DNA of 64,000 nucleotides from Aestuariispira insulae (lineage in GTDB: Bacteria; Pseudomonadota; Alphaproteobacteria; UBA8366; Aestuariispiraceae). Positions 46,550-58,870 of this stretch are shown one piece after another; position 1 is the first letter of the stretch; each line of letters opens with the position of its first letter. The stretch spans positions 1-64,000 of the forward strand of contig NZ_QRDW01000001.1 of NCBI RefSeq assembly GCF_003385955.1. The letters run 5' to 3'. The notes below the pieces were generated by a model, which saw only the letters and a list, made by a program, of their open reading frames with translations, was not told the origin of the DNA and ran no database searches. The position numbers were made by a program, and so were the translations under genes.

Positions 46550-47575
46550 TCACGCGTCAATCAGGACGTCGGTCCACAATTCGGACGGATCCGGTTCCGG
46601 GCTGGTTTGTGCGAAATCTGCGGCCTCAGAAACAATCGCCTTGATTTCCTTGTCGATCACCTTGAGATCCTCTTCGCTGGCATGACCGCCGGTGATCAGG
46701 ATCTGCTTCACATGATCAATGGGATCATGCTTCTGCTTGACCGTATTCACTTCTTCCTTGGAGCGATATTTCGCCGGATCTGACATGGAATGGCCGCGAT
46801 AGCGATAGGTATTCATTTCCAGGATGTAGGGCCCTTTGCCCGCCCGGCAATGTGCGACCGCCTTTTCGCCGGCAGCCCGAACCTCTTCCACTTCCATACC
46901 GTCAACTGCGACACCGGGGATGCCATAGGCCTTGCCGCGGTTAAACAGTTCCGCACCACCGGCCGACGAACGCTCCACAGAGGTGCCCATGCCGTATTTG
47001 TTATTTTCGATCACATAAATGACCGGCAGTTTCCAAAGGGCCGCCATGTTAAAGGCTTCATAGACCTGCCCCTGGTTCACCGCGCCATCCCCAAGATAAG
47101 CCAGGGACACAGTATCTTCACCACGATATTTCTGCGCAAAGGCCACACCGGTACCCAGCGGCACCTGGGCGCCGACAATACCATGACCGCCGAAAAAGTT
47201 GTTCTCGCGGGAGAACATATGCATGGAACCGCCCTTGCCTTTGGAATATCCGCCCTCACGGCCGGTCAGCTCCGCCATGACCCCTTTGGGGTCCATGCCA
47301 CAGGCCAGCATATGGCCATGATCGCGGTAGGAAGTGATATTGGCATCACCTTCCTTCAGGCAGGATTGCATGCCGACAACAACAGCTTCCTGACCGATAT
47401 AGAGATGGCAGAAACCACCAATCAGACCCATGCCATACAGCTGGCCCGCTTTTTCTTCAAAGCGGCGGATCAACAGCATGTTTCGATAATCTTCCAGAGT
47501 TTGTTCCGGATTGACATTAGAGGCTCTGCGCGCCGCAGGCTTCACGGCTTTCCTCTTGGCAGGTGATTTCACCAT
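46550..47575 (-). CDS. pdhA: Pyruvate dehydrogenase E1 alpha
   Basis: A 341-residue E1-alpha. The thiamine diphosphate motif runs from 'GDGAVNQGQVYEAFNMAALW' to 'VIENNKYGMGT', and the phosphorylation-loop equivalent is 'YRYRGHSMSDPAKYR'. A basic, Ala-rich N-terminal tail of about 20 residues precedes the domain. First gene of the pdhABC-lpd series, behind a long AT-rich leader. Confidence 0.96.
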   Translation of the reverse strand: MVKSPAKRKAVKPAARRASNVNPEQTLEDYRNMLLIRRFEEKAGQLYGMGLIGGFCHLYIGQEAVVVGMQSCLKEGDANITSYRDHGHMLACGMDPKGVMAELTGREGGYSKGKGGSMHMFSRENNFFGGHGIVGAQVPLGTGVAFAQKYRGEDTVSLAYLGDGAVNQGQVYEAFNMAALWKLPVIYVIENNKYGMGTSVERSSAGGAELFNRGKAYGIPGVAVDGMEVEEVRAAGEKAVAHCRAGKGPYILEMNTYRYRGHSMSDPAKYRSKEEVNTVKQKHDPIDHVKQILITGGHASEEDLKVIDKEIKAIVSEAADFAQTSPEPDPSELWTDVLIDA

Positions 47576-48037
47576 CTGAGTCCCCGTTTATTGAGAGTTG
47601 GTACGCACCAAATTGACCATCAGACAGAAAAGCGATGATCGACTGAATTCTTGTATAACACTCTTCGCACAGGATGCTCACTCAAGTCAATCCAAGCTAT
47701 ATTATTGTTATAAAACAACAAAATTGATATTAACCAATATATGGTTAAAATGCAATTCAAGCAAGCCGCACCGCACAAACACCCATTGAGCGCAATTATA
47801 TTACGTCATTGCATCATTTTTATTAAATTATTGCAAAAAACACATCGATCTTGCAGTAATGTCGCAGGGCAAAAATCAATTATCACATGTTTTCAATTGC
47901 TTAACAGCTTGATTCAAAAAGGCATTACCAACAGCACCAATTCGCTGCAACGCAGCAAACCAAGCATTATCAAAAAAACGAATAAGATCTCTTGAGAAGA
48001 AACACGAAACGCCGAATAACGACCAATGTGCCGACGA
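47576..48037. promoter_or_regulatory. AT-rich leader region of pdhA with three palindromes
   Basis: This 460-bp gap between ftsB and pdhA is clearly AT-richer than the genes. It holds three perfect short palindromes: TTGGT-N4-ACCAA (47598-47611), TTGTT-N4-AACAA (47705-47718) and TTAACCA-N5-TGGTTAA (47730-47748). No coding sequence is convincing. It should contain the pdhA promoter (minus strand) and the end of the ftsB transcript; I could not identify a certain -35/-10 pair. Confidence 0.5.
47730..47748. repeat. Perfect 7-bp inverted repeat upstream of pdhA
   Basis: TTAACCA and TGGTTAA separated by ATATA, about 155 bp upstream of the pdhA start. The size and symmetry suit a dimeric repressor or activator site. 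Regulator unknown. Confidence 0.5.
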
Positions 48038-48361
48038 TCAATTGGCCGAGGCCGCCCCCATGATCACAACATCATTCGGATCGGCGATATTGAGGCTGAG
48101 CCGCGCACGTTCTTCCAGCATATCCGTATCGAGACTAAGCGGATGCAAAAGCCCCACTTTCTGCTCAAGATCTTCTCTCTGCTGGCTAACGGCCGCCAGT
48201 GTGATCGCTGCACGCTTAACCTCGTTATTTAAGCGCAGATAGGACAGCACCCCCCGATCTCCCTGAACCGAATGATAAACGAAATAGCCGACCACACAGG
48301 CTCCGATTACCGGAGTGATCACCTGTCTGGCTCGATAGCGTATTTCTCGAAGAACTGTCAT
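48038..48361 (-). CDS. ftsB: Septum formation initiator FtsB/DivIC family
   Basis: A 107-residue single-pass membrane protein. One helix lies at about 16-33 (VIGACVVGYFVYHSV), followed by a coiled coil ('LRLNNEVKRAAITLAAVSQQREDLEQKV') and a conserved tail 'LDTDMLEERARLSLNIADPND' as in FtsB. It acts with FtsL and FtsQ in the divisome. The position between eno and pdhA is conserved in alphaproteobacteria. Confidence 0.9.
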   Translation of the reverse strand: MTVLREIRYRARQVITPVIGACVVGYFVYHSVQGDRGVLSYLRLNNEVKRAAITLAAVSQQREDLEQKVGLLHPLSLDTDMLEERARLSLNIADPNDVVIMGAASAN

Positions 48362-48633
48362 AGGGGCAGCGAATCACATCCGAATCGGCTGGTCAATCAT
48401 AAAAAGCATGCTTTGAAATAGTGAGAGGACGCAAGAAACAGGCCAAAACACCACATCTGCCATAGCAGCCAACGCCAACCACTATATTTGCCAAAATGCG
48501 GGTATCACTGAAATATGACTAATTTGGGTGATTTCTTGTTTTTACTATACAGACACTTGCTTCGCGGTATTCTATTACACAGGCAAAGTATTCAAGCAAC
48601 CATATCTTGAATAAAAGCAACTTCAGTATTTGT
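48362..48633. other. Intergenic region between eno terminator and ftsB
   Basis: About 270 bases without a gene. It should hold the ftsB promoter on the minus strand; TAGAAT- and TATAGT-like -10 candidates occur at roughly 48540-48575, but none has a good -35 partner. Confidence 0.35.
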
Positions 48634-48670
48634 AAAAGAAAACCGGCCCTGCCAATCAAGGCAGAGCCGG
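48634..48670 (-). terminator. Rho-independent terminator of eno
   Basis: On the minus strand an 11-bp GC-rich stem (CCGGCTCTGCC with GGCAGGGCCGG, one G-T pair) closes a six-base loop and is followed by TTTTCTTTT. It lies 35 bases after the eno stop. Confidence 0.88.
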
Positions 48671-48704
48671 CTCAACACACTACTAAAACAATCCTGACAG
48701 TGGA

Positions 48705-50060
<1,356 letters not shown>

Positions 50061-50071
50061 TTATGGTTTTG

Positions 50072-50917
50072 TTATGCAATGGAGACGGGATGGGCTTTTG
50101 CCAGCCCATCAAAAGCCTTCATCACGGAAAGCAATTCTTCCAATTTATGCAGCGGGATCATGTTCGGGCCATCGGATGGGGCAATCTCCGGCTGTTGATG
50201 CACCTCCATGAAGACAGCTGCCACGCCAACCGCCATAGCGGCGCGTGAAAGCACCGGCACAAATTCACGCTGGCCGCCACTGGTACCACCCTGCCCGCCC
50301 GGCTGCTGTACGGAATGAGTTGCATCAAACACAACCGGCTTGCCGGTTTGCGCCATGGTCGGCAGCCCACGAAAATCGGTGACCAACGTGTTATATCCGA
50401 AGCTGGCACCGCGCTCGCAGAGCATCACATCCGGATTGCCAACTTCTTCGAATTTCTTGACCACATTGGCCATATCCCAAGGCGCCAGGAACTGACCTTT
50501 CTTGACATTGACCGCCTTGCCGGTCTCAGCAGCGGCAACAATCAGGTCCGTTTGGCGACACAGGAAAGCCGGCACCTGAAGGACATCCACAACGGTCGCC
50601 ACTTCGGCACATTGGCCGGGCTCATGAATGTCTGTCACCACCGGAATGCCGACCTTGTTTTTCACTTCTTCAAATACCGCCAGCGCCTTTTCCAGGCCAA
50701 TGCCGCGCGGACTGTTGATTGACGTGCGGTTCGCCTTGTCGAAAGAGGATTTATAGATCAGGCCGATCCCCAACCGGTCGGTGATTTCCTTAATCCCCTG
50801 CGCCATGTCCATGGCATGATCCCGGCTTTCCATGGCACAAGGCCCGGCCAGCAGGGTAAAGGGCAGATCATTACCGATGGTCAAGTCACCGACTTTCACA
50901 TGATGCACTGTTGTCAT
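50072..50917 (-). CDS. kdsA: KDO-8-phosphate synthase
   Basis: About 281 residues. Condenses phosphoenolpyruvate with arabinose 5-phosphate for the lipopolysaccharide inner core. '[10 protein letters not shown]', '[18 protein letters not shown]', 'VTDIHEPGQ', '[14 protein letters not shown]' and '[17 protein letters not shown]' are family motifs. At ATG 50917 the GAGGAG directly abuts the start; a GTG three codons later has ideal spacing and may be the real start. It shows the organism is Gram-negative with KDO. Confidence 0.95.
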   Translation of the reverse strand: MTTVHHVKVGDLTIGNDLPFTLLAGPCAMESRDHAMDMAQGIKEITDRLGIGLIYKSSFDKANRTSINSPRGIGLEKALAVFEEVKNKVGIPVVTDIHEPGQCAEVATVVDVLQVPAFLCRQTDLIVAAAETGKAVNVKKGQFLAPWDMANVVKKFEEVGNPDVMLCERGASFGYNTLVTDFRGLPTMAQTGKPVVFDATHSVQQPGGQGGTSGGQREFVPVLSRAAMAVGVAAVFMEVHQQPEIAPSDGPNMIPLHKLEELLSVMKAFDGLAKAHPVSIA

Positions 50918-50948
50918 CTCCTCTATAAATCCTCTCGATCGACCTAAA

Positions 50949-52667
<1,719 letters not shown>

Positions 52668-52994
52668 TTATTCCGATACCGGAACTGTCGGTTCATCCGT
52701 CTGGGGTTCGGCCGGTGCCGTCACCGGTGCCTGCTCCAGAATCGAGGTGGGTTCCCTCGTCTGGCTGGCCAGGACCGCAAGCGCCAGGCAGGTCAACATG
52801 AAACCCGCACCGAGAAAAGCGGTCGTACGTGTTAGAAGGTTCGCTGTGCCACGGGCAGTGAACATGCCCCCGCCAGCGCCACCGCCGCCGCCGCCACCCA
52901 TACCGAGCGCGCCGCCTTCACTGCGCTGCAGGAGAATGACAACGATCATCGCCAACGTGATCAACAAAAGCACAACCAGCAGAACCGCTTCCAT
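52668..52994 (-). CDS. secG: Preprotein translocase subunit SecG
   Basis: A 108-residue protein with two membrane helices (about 3-22 and 58-80) flanking a glycine-rich loop with a run of seven glycines. 'ILLQRSEGGALGMGG' and 'ARGTANLLTRTTAFLGAGFM' are the family pattern. The Pro/Thr/Glu-rich C-terminal tail is longer than in E. coli. GAGG lies seven bases before the ATG. Confidence 0.93.
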   Translation of the reverse strand: MEAVLLVVLLLITLAMIVVILLQRSEGGALGMGGGGGGGAGGGMFTARGTANLLTRTTAFLGAGFMLTCLALAVLASQTREPTSILEQAPVTAPAEPQTDEPTVPVSE

Positions 52995-53034
52995 AATCCG
53001 GCCTCATCCCATTTACTTTTCAACAATGTCTGAT

Positions 53035-53083
53035 GGACCGCAAAGAACAGTTCCATGCGGTCCGAACGGTTTTAATCCGTTCG
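53035..53083 (-). promoter_or_regulatory. Two tandem stem-loops in the tpiA-secG gap
   Basis: CGAACGG/CCGTTCG (53063-53083, loop of seven) and GGACCGCA/TGCGGTCC (53035-53063) lie side by side, sharing a base. Neither is followed by a T run on the minus strand. They may fold in the secG 5' leader or mark the end of the tpiA transcript. Confidence 0.4.
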
Positions 53084-53171
53084 ACCGGCTTTGGCCAGCC
53101 ATTTTATGAATTATATAATACACGTTTTCATTTGGCATGAAAAAGGCCGAAACCGGTTACCGGCGCGCCGC

Positions 53172-53930
53172 TCAACCAGGCAGACACTCAACAATACCAT
53201 GGAAATCTCCGGCATTCAGGCTTGCGCCGCCGATCAAGCCGCCATCGATATCCGCCTGCGCCAGCAATTCGGCCGCATTGGACGGCTTCATGGAACCGCC
53301 ATAGAGGATCCGCATGCCAGACGCGATGTCATCCCCCAATTTCTCCGCCAGATACCGGCGAATGAAGGAATGCACGTTTTGAGCCTCATCCGCTGTGGGG
53401 GTCTTGCCGGTGCCAATCGCCCATACCGGCTCATAGGCGATAATGGTATTCGCCGCGTTCGAGCCCGCAGGAACACTGCCATCAAGCTGCTTGGCCAGCA
53501 CGGCTTCTGTACGGCCATCGTCACGCTCGGCTTCGGTTTCCCCGATGCAGATGATAGCAACCAGCTCTTGCGCAAAAACCGATTCGGCCTTGGCACGCAC
53601 TAAATCGTCGCTCTCGCCATGATCGACCCTACGCTCGGAATGCCCCACAATGACATAACCACATCCCGCATCCGCCAGCATCGCAGCCGAGACATCACCT
53701 GTATGGGCGCCTTTCTCAGCCACATGGCAGTCCTGAGCACCAAGACCCAGCAGATTATCTTCCAATGCGACATTCACGGGATGCAGCAAAACATGGGGCG
53801 GGCAGATGACAATTTCGCAATCACGACCACCAGCGCCGTCCTCAACCGCCTGAGCCAGATCCAGCCCCGCATCCAGCAGACAGTTCATTTTCCAGTTCCC
53901 TGCAATCACCGGACGACGCGGCTCTGTCAT
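53172..53930 (-). CDS. tpiA: Triosephosphate isomerase
   Basis: A 252-residue TIM barrel. 'VIAGNWKMN' with the catalytic Lys, 'VIVGHSERR' with the catalytic His, 'YEPVWAIGTGKTP' with the catalytic Glu, and 'ILYGGSMKP' near the end are intact. The start at ATG 53930 (MTEPRRPV) is preferred over an upstream in-frame codon. Divergent from the ppiD-like gene. Confidence 0.96.
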   Translation of the reverse strand: MTEPRRPVIAGNWKMNCLLDAGLDLAQAVEDGAGGRDCEIVICPPHVLLHPVNVALEDNLLGLGAQDCHVAEKGAHTGDVSAAMLADAGCGYVIVGHSERRVDHGESDDLVRAKAESVFAQELVAIICIGETEAERDDGRTEAVLAKQLDGSVPAGSNAANTIIAYEPVWAIGTGKTPTADEAQNVHSFIRRYLAEKLGDDIASGMRILYGGSMKPSNAAELLAQADIDGGLIGGASLNAGDFHGIVECLPG

Positions 53931-54202
53931 GTTCCATATTCCCTTATAGTTCCGCAGCGGCACATTAATGCCGTAGGTAGGTTTATCAATGCTGAATGCT
54001 CAATAGCATGTCACCTTGCAACAGCCAACCACACAGCCGGGTAGTATCCTTTCGGGAAATCGGGTAGCCCCTCCTTAACGGCCCACTGGGTTTCATGCCA
54101 ATTCGCTATTGCCTGCCCGGTGCACCCCTTCTATCATGCCGCGCCTTTCGGGAGTTTCTTCCGGTTTTAGAATGTAAAATTGATTTAAGAATCGAGTGTT
54201 TC

Positions 54203-56083
54203 ATGCTGCAAACATTGCGTAGTTCCGTCGGGTCCTGGGCCGCCAAGATCATCCTGCTCCTGCTGGTCGGCAGCTTTGCCATCTGGGGGATTCAGTTTGA
54301 TTTTTCGTCAACCGGCCAAGCTGTCGTTCAAGCGGGTGACCAGGAAGTCAGCCCCACCGAATTCGTACAAGCCTACCGTGCCCGCGTAGCCGCTTTGCGC
54401 CAACAGGGTATCGACACCAGCCGCCTTCCCCAAGAATTAATCGCAGGTCAGGTATTGGGTCAGTTGCAAAACCAGGCCCTTTTCGAAGCAGAAACCAAAG
54501 CTCTGTCAATCTCGAGCTCTGATGAAATTTACATCCGCGACACACATGAAAATGAACAGTTTGCCGGATCCGACGGTAAATTCGATATTGATGTGTTCCG
54601 GGCCATTCTGGACCGGGCCGGCATGAACGAGAACTATTATACCTACAACCGCAAACGCGAACTTGCGATTTCCTCCTTGATCGGCGCCGTAGACAGCAGC
54701 GCAAAAGCACCCAAGACGATCTCTTCCACGCTATATAAATACCTGCGCGAAACCCGGGACATTAACTATCTTAGTTTCCCGATCGACCGCACGATTGCCC
54801 TGGAACCCGCGACCCCGGAAATGCTCGAGTCCTTTTATGAAGAGCGCAAGGAAGCCTTTCGCGCTCCGGAATACCGGTCCATTACCTTCGTCGAGATCAC
54901 GCCCAGCAAACTCGCTTCTGGCATTGAAATTTCCGAAGAGCAGGTAAAAGAGGCCTATGACCAGCGCCTGGATCAGTACACGAAGAAAGAAACCCGCAAG
55001 ATTTATCAGATGCCGCTTGCGGATAAAGCAACCGCAGACAAGGCCTATGCCGCCCTGCAACAGGGCGGAGATTTCATCGAAGTGGGCAAGGAATTTGCCG
55101 GCCTGGGTGAAGGCGACCTGCTTCTGGGATCTGTCAGCTTGAGCGACATCCCGGATGAAGGCCTGGCAGAAACCGCCTTTTCCCTGGAAAAGAACAGCTT
55201 CTCCGAACCGAAGGAAGGGCTTTTTGGCTGGTACATCGTGAAAGCCGCTGAAGTGTCTGAAGAATCCGTGACCCCGCTGGCGGACGTGGCGGACGGGCTT
55301 AAGCGGTCCCTGGCAATTGAAGAAGCCGGTCAACTCGCTTACGACCTGTCCCAGGACTTCGACGACCGGGTCGGTTCTGGTGCCACTTTTGAAGAAGCTG
55401 CCGGTGCCTTGAATCTTCCCATTCGCACAATTGAAAAATTGAACCGCAGGGGCGAAGATGCCGCTGGCACCGAAGTAAAAGATCTACCTGCCCGCTCCGA
55501 ATTCCTGGAATTCGCCTTCACGACAGAACAGGGTCTCGACAGCCTCATGCAGTCCAATGGGAATGAAGGGTTTTATATCCTGCGCGTGGACAGCATCGAA
55601 GAATCCCGCATCAAAACCTTTGATGAGGTGAGTGAAGAAGTTCACGCCCTGTGGACAGACGCACAATATCGGGACGCAGCCGTCGCAACGGCTGAAAAGC
55701 TCGTACAGGACCTCAATACCGGCGCGAAGATTGAAGAAATCGCCTCAGCCCGTGGTGTGCAGTTTATCGCCGCCAAGAAAACGGACCGTTCCGGTAATTC
55801 GGTTCCGCTGCTTGCACCGATGATTTCCGATTTATTTACACTTGCAAAAGGCCAAGCAACTTCAAATGTCGATGACAAAACGGTAACCATTGCAACTGTC
55901 GCAGAAATACATCAGCCAGAGCTGGACCAGCACCAGGAAGAGATTGAGAGCCTGCAGGCCAATATCGGCAACAGCATCCGCAACGATTTGCTTGAGCAAT
56001 ATCTGTCTGCTCTGCGCAGCAAACATGGCATCAACGTAAACGAACCCCTGGTCAGCCAACTGCTGGCGCAACAACAGCAATAA
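54203..56083 (+). CDS. PpiD/SurA-type periplasmic peptidyl-prolyl isomerase
   Basis: A 626-residue membrane-anchored foldase. One N-terminal helix (about 14-33, KIILLLLVGSFAIWGIQF) precedes a SurA_N-like domain and a parvulin domain ('YDQRLDQYTKKETRKIYQMPL' to 'DLLLGSVSLSDIPDEGL'), with further PPIase-like repeats toward the C-terminus. It probably helps fold secreted proteins. ATG 54203 places the anchor at the N-terminus. Conserved upstream of trpE in alphaproteobacteria. Confidence 0.87.
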   Translation: MLQTLRSSVGSWAAKIILLLLVGSFAIWGIQFDFSSTGQAVVQAGDQEVSPTEFVQAYRARVAALRQQGIDTSRLPQELIAGQVLGQLQNQALFEAETKALSISSSDEIYIRDTHENEQFAGSDGKFDIDVFRAILDRAGMNENYYTYNRKRELAISSLIGAVDSSAKAPKTISSTLYKYLRETRDINYLSFPIDRTIALEPATPEMLESFYEERKEAFRAPEYRSITFVEITPSKLASGIEISEEQVKEAYDQRLDQYTKKETRKIYQMPLADKATADKAYAALQQGGDFIEVGKEFAGLGEGDLLLGSVSLSDIPDEGLAETAFSLEKNSFSEPKEGLFGWYIVKAAEVSEESVTPLADVADGLKRSLAIEEAGQLAYDLSQDFDDRVGSGATFEEAAGALNLPIRTIEKLNRRGEDAAGTEVKDLPARSEFLEFAFTTEQGLDSLMQSNGNEGFYILRVDSIEESRIKTFDEVSEEVHALWTDAQYRDAAVATAEKLVQDLNTGAKIEEIASARGVQFIAAKKTDRSGNSVPLLAPMISDLFTLAKGQATSNVDDKTVTIATVAEIHQPELDQHQEEIESLQANIGNSIRNDLLEQYLSALRSKHGINVNEPLVSQLLAQQQQ

Positions 56084-56090
56084 ATAGCGG

Positions 56091-56106
56091 CGGGCCCTTG
56101 GGCCCG
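56091..56106 (+). promoter_or_regulatory. GC-rich hairpin before trpE
   Basis: CGGGCCC and GGGCCCG form a near-perfect palindrome (two-base centre) in the 40-bp gap between the PpiD-like gene and trpE, followed by the trpE ribosome-binding site GGAG. No T run follows, so it is not a typical terminator; it could slow ribosomes or RNA polymerase between the genes. Confidence 0.35.
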
Positions 56107-56123
56107 TCTCGGAGACGAAGCGC

Positions 56124-57635
56124 ATGGATTCCTTCCCGGATTTCGACATTTTCCAGGCAACATATGAGTCCGGGGAATCCCAAGTGATATGGACCAGCCT
56201 GGTCGCAGATCTTGAAACGCCGGTTTCTGCTTTCATGAAGCTGGCGGAAGGCCGTGCAAACAGTTTCCTGCTGGAGTCCGTGGAAGGCGGCGCTATTCGA
56301 GGCCGCTATTCCTTTATCGGAATGCATCCGGACTTGATATGGCGGTACCAGGGCAATCAGGCTGAGATAAATCGCACACCCGAGCAAAATCCGGATGCAT
56401 TTGCCCCCTGCGACGGCGAGCCCCTGGAAAGCCTGCGTTTGCTGTTGGATGAATCCAGGATCGAATTGCCGGAAAACCTGCCACCAATGTCCGCCGGCCT
56501 CGTCGGCTATATGTCCTACGATACTGTGCGTCTTGTTGAAGACCTCCCGAATGTCAATCCTGTCGCCATCGAAACACCAGATGGCATTTTCATGCGTCCG
56601 ACCGTCATTGCGATCTTCGATAATATCGAAGATATCATGACAATCGTTACCCCTGTGCGCCCGGAAGATGGCCTCAGCGCTGCGCAGGCCTATGAGCGCG
56701 CCCATGAACGCATGGATGCCGTACGCACGGATTTTGCCCGCGCCCTGCCCCATGGCGAAGCCTTCTTGCCCGGTGAGACCGAAATGCCGGAACCTGTTTC
56801 CAACATGGAACCAGCCGCCTACCGGTCCATGGTGGAAAAAGCGAAGGACTATATCCTGGCCGGTGATATTTTTCAGGTGGTGCTTAGCCAGCGCTTTGAA
56901 ATTCCGTTTAAACTGCCGCATTTTTCACTTTATCGGGCTCTGCGGCGCACCAATCCCTCCCCCTTCCTGTTTTATCTGAATTTCGGCGATTTTTCCGTCG
57001 TCGGTTCCAGTCCGGAAATCCTGGTCCGGCTGCGCGACGGAACGGTCACGATCAGGCCGATCGCGGGAACCCGGCCGCGCGGTGCCACGACTGCTGAAGA
57101 TATCGCCCATGAAGAATCCCTTCTGGCCGACCCTAAGGAATGTGCAGAACATCTGATGCTGCTCGATCTGGGGCGCAATGATGTCGGGCGTGTCGCCAAG
57201 ATCGGCACCGTTAATGTTACAGACCAGTTCATCGTTGAGCGCTACAGCCATGTCATGCATATCGTCTCCAATGTGGAAGGCGAAGTGGCCGACGGCATCG
57301 ATTGCCTGAATGCGCTGATGGCGGGTTTTCCTGCCGGCACAGTTTCCGGCGCCCCCAAGGTTCGCGCTATGGAAATCATTGACGAATTGGAACCGGAAAA
57401 ACGCGGCATTTATGCCGGCTGTATCGGGTATTTCGGTGCTGATGGCGCTATGGATACCTGTATCGCGCTGCGGACGGCGGTTGTTAAAGACGGAAAGATG
57501 TATGTCCAGGCTGGGGCCGGCGTTGTCGCGGACAGTGATCCGGAATCAGAGCATCAGGAATGTTGCAACAAGGCACGCGCGCTGGTTCGCGCGGCGCAGG
57601 AAGCCGTGCGTTTCGCCAGCCATAACGGCAATTGA
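56124..57635 (+). CDS. trpE: Anthranilate synthase component I
   Basis: A 503-residue chorismate-using enzyme. The N-terminal 'LLESVEGGAIRGRYSFIG' carries the tryptophan feedback site (SLS-like region changed to LLES-), and the catalytic part has 'GDIFQVVLSQRF', 'RPIAGTRPRGAT', 'HLMLLDLGRNDVGRV' and 'PAGTVSGAPKVRAMEII'. It makes anthranilate with TrpG. No leader peptide rich in Trp was seen upstream. Confidence 0.96.
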   Translation: MDSFPDFDIFQATYESGESQVIWTSLVADLETPVSAFMKLAEGRANSFLLESVEGGAIRGRYSFIGMHPDLIWRYQGNQAEINRTPEQNPDAFAPCDGEPLESLRLLLDESRIELPENLPPMSAGLVGYMSYDTVRLVEDLPNVNPVAIETPDGIFMRPTVIAIFDNIEDIMTIVTPVRPEDGLSAAQAYERAHERMDAVRTDFARALPHGEAFLPGETEMPEPVSNMEPAAYRSMVEKAKDYILAGDIFQVVLSQRFEIPFKLPHFSLYRALRRTNPSPFLFYLNFGDFSVVGSSPEILVRLRDGTVTIRPIAGTRPRGATTAEDIAHEESLLADPKECAEHLMLLDLGRNDVGRVAKIGTVNVTDQFIVERYSHVMHIVSNVEGEVADGIDCLNALMAGFPAGTVSGAPKVRAMEIIDELEPEKRGIYAGCIGYFGADGAMDTCIALRTAVVKDGKMYVQAGAGVVADSDPESEHQECCNKARALVRAAQEAVRFASHNGN

Positions 57636-57667
57636 ACCAAGCATTTCAGCTGGGTTGAAATTTCGGC

Positions 57668-58870
57668 CTATCCCTGACTTTCCTGACGGGATACCTGAAC
57701 GGCACGCTTTTTGAGCAAAATAGCAGATACCGGGACCAGGCGATAACCGCGTTCCTCCACCCCTTCAACCCAGTCGCCAAGGACTGCCAGGGTCGAATCG
57801 TGGGGATGGCCAATGGCAATGGCATGACCGTTTTCACGGGCTATTTTCTCCATGCGGCCCAATTGAGCGCGAATGGCTTTTTCATCCTGGTCATGGTCGA
57901 GGAATACATCTCGTATTGTGACAGCCACCCCCATCTCACGCGCCAGTTTATAGCCGACGGATTGTGGCGAGGTGATTGAATCCATGAACATGAGATCACG
58001 GTTGCGCAATTCCTCAAGAACAATCCGCATCCCCGGTACCCAGGCCGTAAATTTACTGCCCATATGATTATTCAGGCCGATATACCCATTAAACTGAGAC
58101 AATCCCCAGTTCAAACGCTTGGCGATCTCGGCCTCATCCAAACTTGTCAGCAGCGCGTTTGGACCGGGATCAACATTTTCGTTTTCCGGCTCCATAGGCA
58201 TATGCAGCATAATTTCATGGCCATTTTTACTTGCAGTATCAACAAATTGCGAGAGATTTCTGCCATACGGAATGAAGGAAAACGTCATCGGCCCAGGCAA
58301 TTCGATAGCCTGGGCGGTCCGGCGCTGGTCGATCCCGACATCATCAATCACAACCGCCAGAAGCGGCCGCCGTTCCCCCAAAAGGCCGGATACCGGAAGG
58401 GCTCTTTTTTCCCAGATCGGCACCGGTTTTGCGTAACTTTCTGCTGGTGCCGCCGGCGTTATATCCGCCGGGACAGAAGCAACAGTCTCCTGTTCCGGCG
58501 AAGCATGAGTAACATTGGGGGTGATCACACCCTCATCCGGTTTTACCAATGCAAGCAACGGGTCGCTTGGATCGGCTTCAACCACATCCTCTTCCGCATC
58601 GCCCGGAATGATGGTCTCATCGACCACCGGGGGAACATTGGCAACATCTTCATATTGCAAGGCACTTAGTGCCCGCTCGGAACGATCAACACGCACAGAA
58701 AGCGATATCACCGGCTCTGGTGTTGGTTCCTTGGGAATATTCGAGTGTTTTTCAGCCACTGGTTCGGGCGCATCATCAATCAACAGCCCCAATCCGACAC
58801 CCACAACCGCGCCGATCATAAGGACACCAGCGACCAATGGAAAAACAGTTTTATGCGGGCCATCCGTCAT
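57668..58870 (-). CDS. Divergent polysaccharide deacetylase family protein (YibQ-like)
   Basis: A 400-residue protein. One N-terminal helix (about 9-30) is followed by a long Pro/Glu/Ala-rich linker (to about 160) and a divergent polysaccharide deacetylase domain ('LLAVVIDDVGIDQRRT', 'GHEIMLHMPMEP', 'GLNNHMGSKFT', 'AIAIGHPHDSTLAVL'). It is probably a periplasmic, membrane-anchored hydrolase of unknown substrate. It lies on the minus strand between trpE and trpG. Confidence 0.87.
   Translation of the reverse strand: MTDGPHKTVFPLVAGVLMIGAVVGVGLGLLIDDAPEPVAEKHSNIPKEPTPEPVISLSVRVDRSERALSALQYEDVANVPPVVDETIIPGDAEEDVVEADPSDPLLALVKPDEGVITPNVTHASPEQETVASVPADITPAAPAESYAKPVPIWEKRALPVSGLLGERRPLLAVVIDDVGIDQRRTAQAIELPGPMTFSFIPYGRNLSQFVDTASKNGHEIMLHMPMEPENENVDPGPNALLTSLDEAEIAKRLNWGLSQFNGYIGLNNHMGSKFTAWVPGMRIVLEELRNRDLMFMDSITSPQSVGYKLAREMGVAVTIRDVFLDHDQDEKAIRAQLGRMEKIARENGHAIAIGHPHDSTLAVLGDWVEGVEERGYRLVPVSAILLKKRAVQVSRQESQG

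Noticed and set aside
47598-47995. Two short plus-strand open frames in the pdhA-ftsB gap
   Set aside because: The sequence is AT-rich and repetitive in Asn, Lys and Ser with no ribosome-binding site, so it looks like non-coding leader DNA.
56052-56921. Minus-strand open frame of 289 codons opposite trpE
   Set aside because: Shadow of trpE on the other strand, without a start signal or domain.
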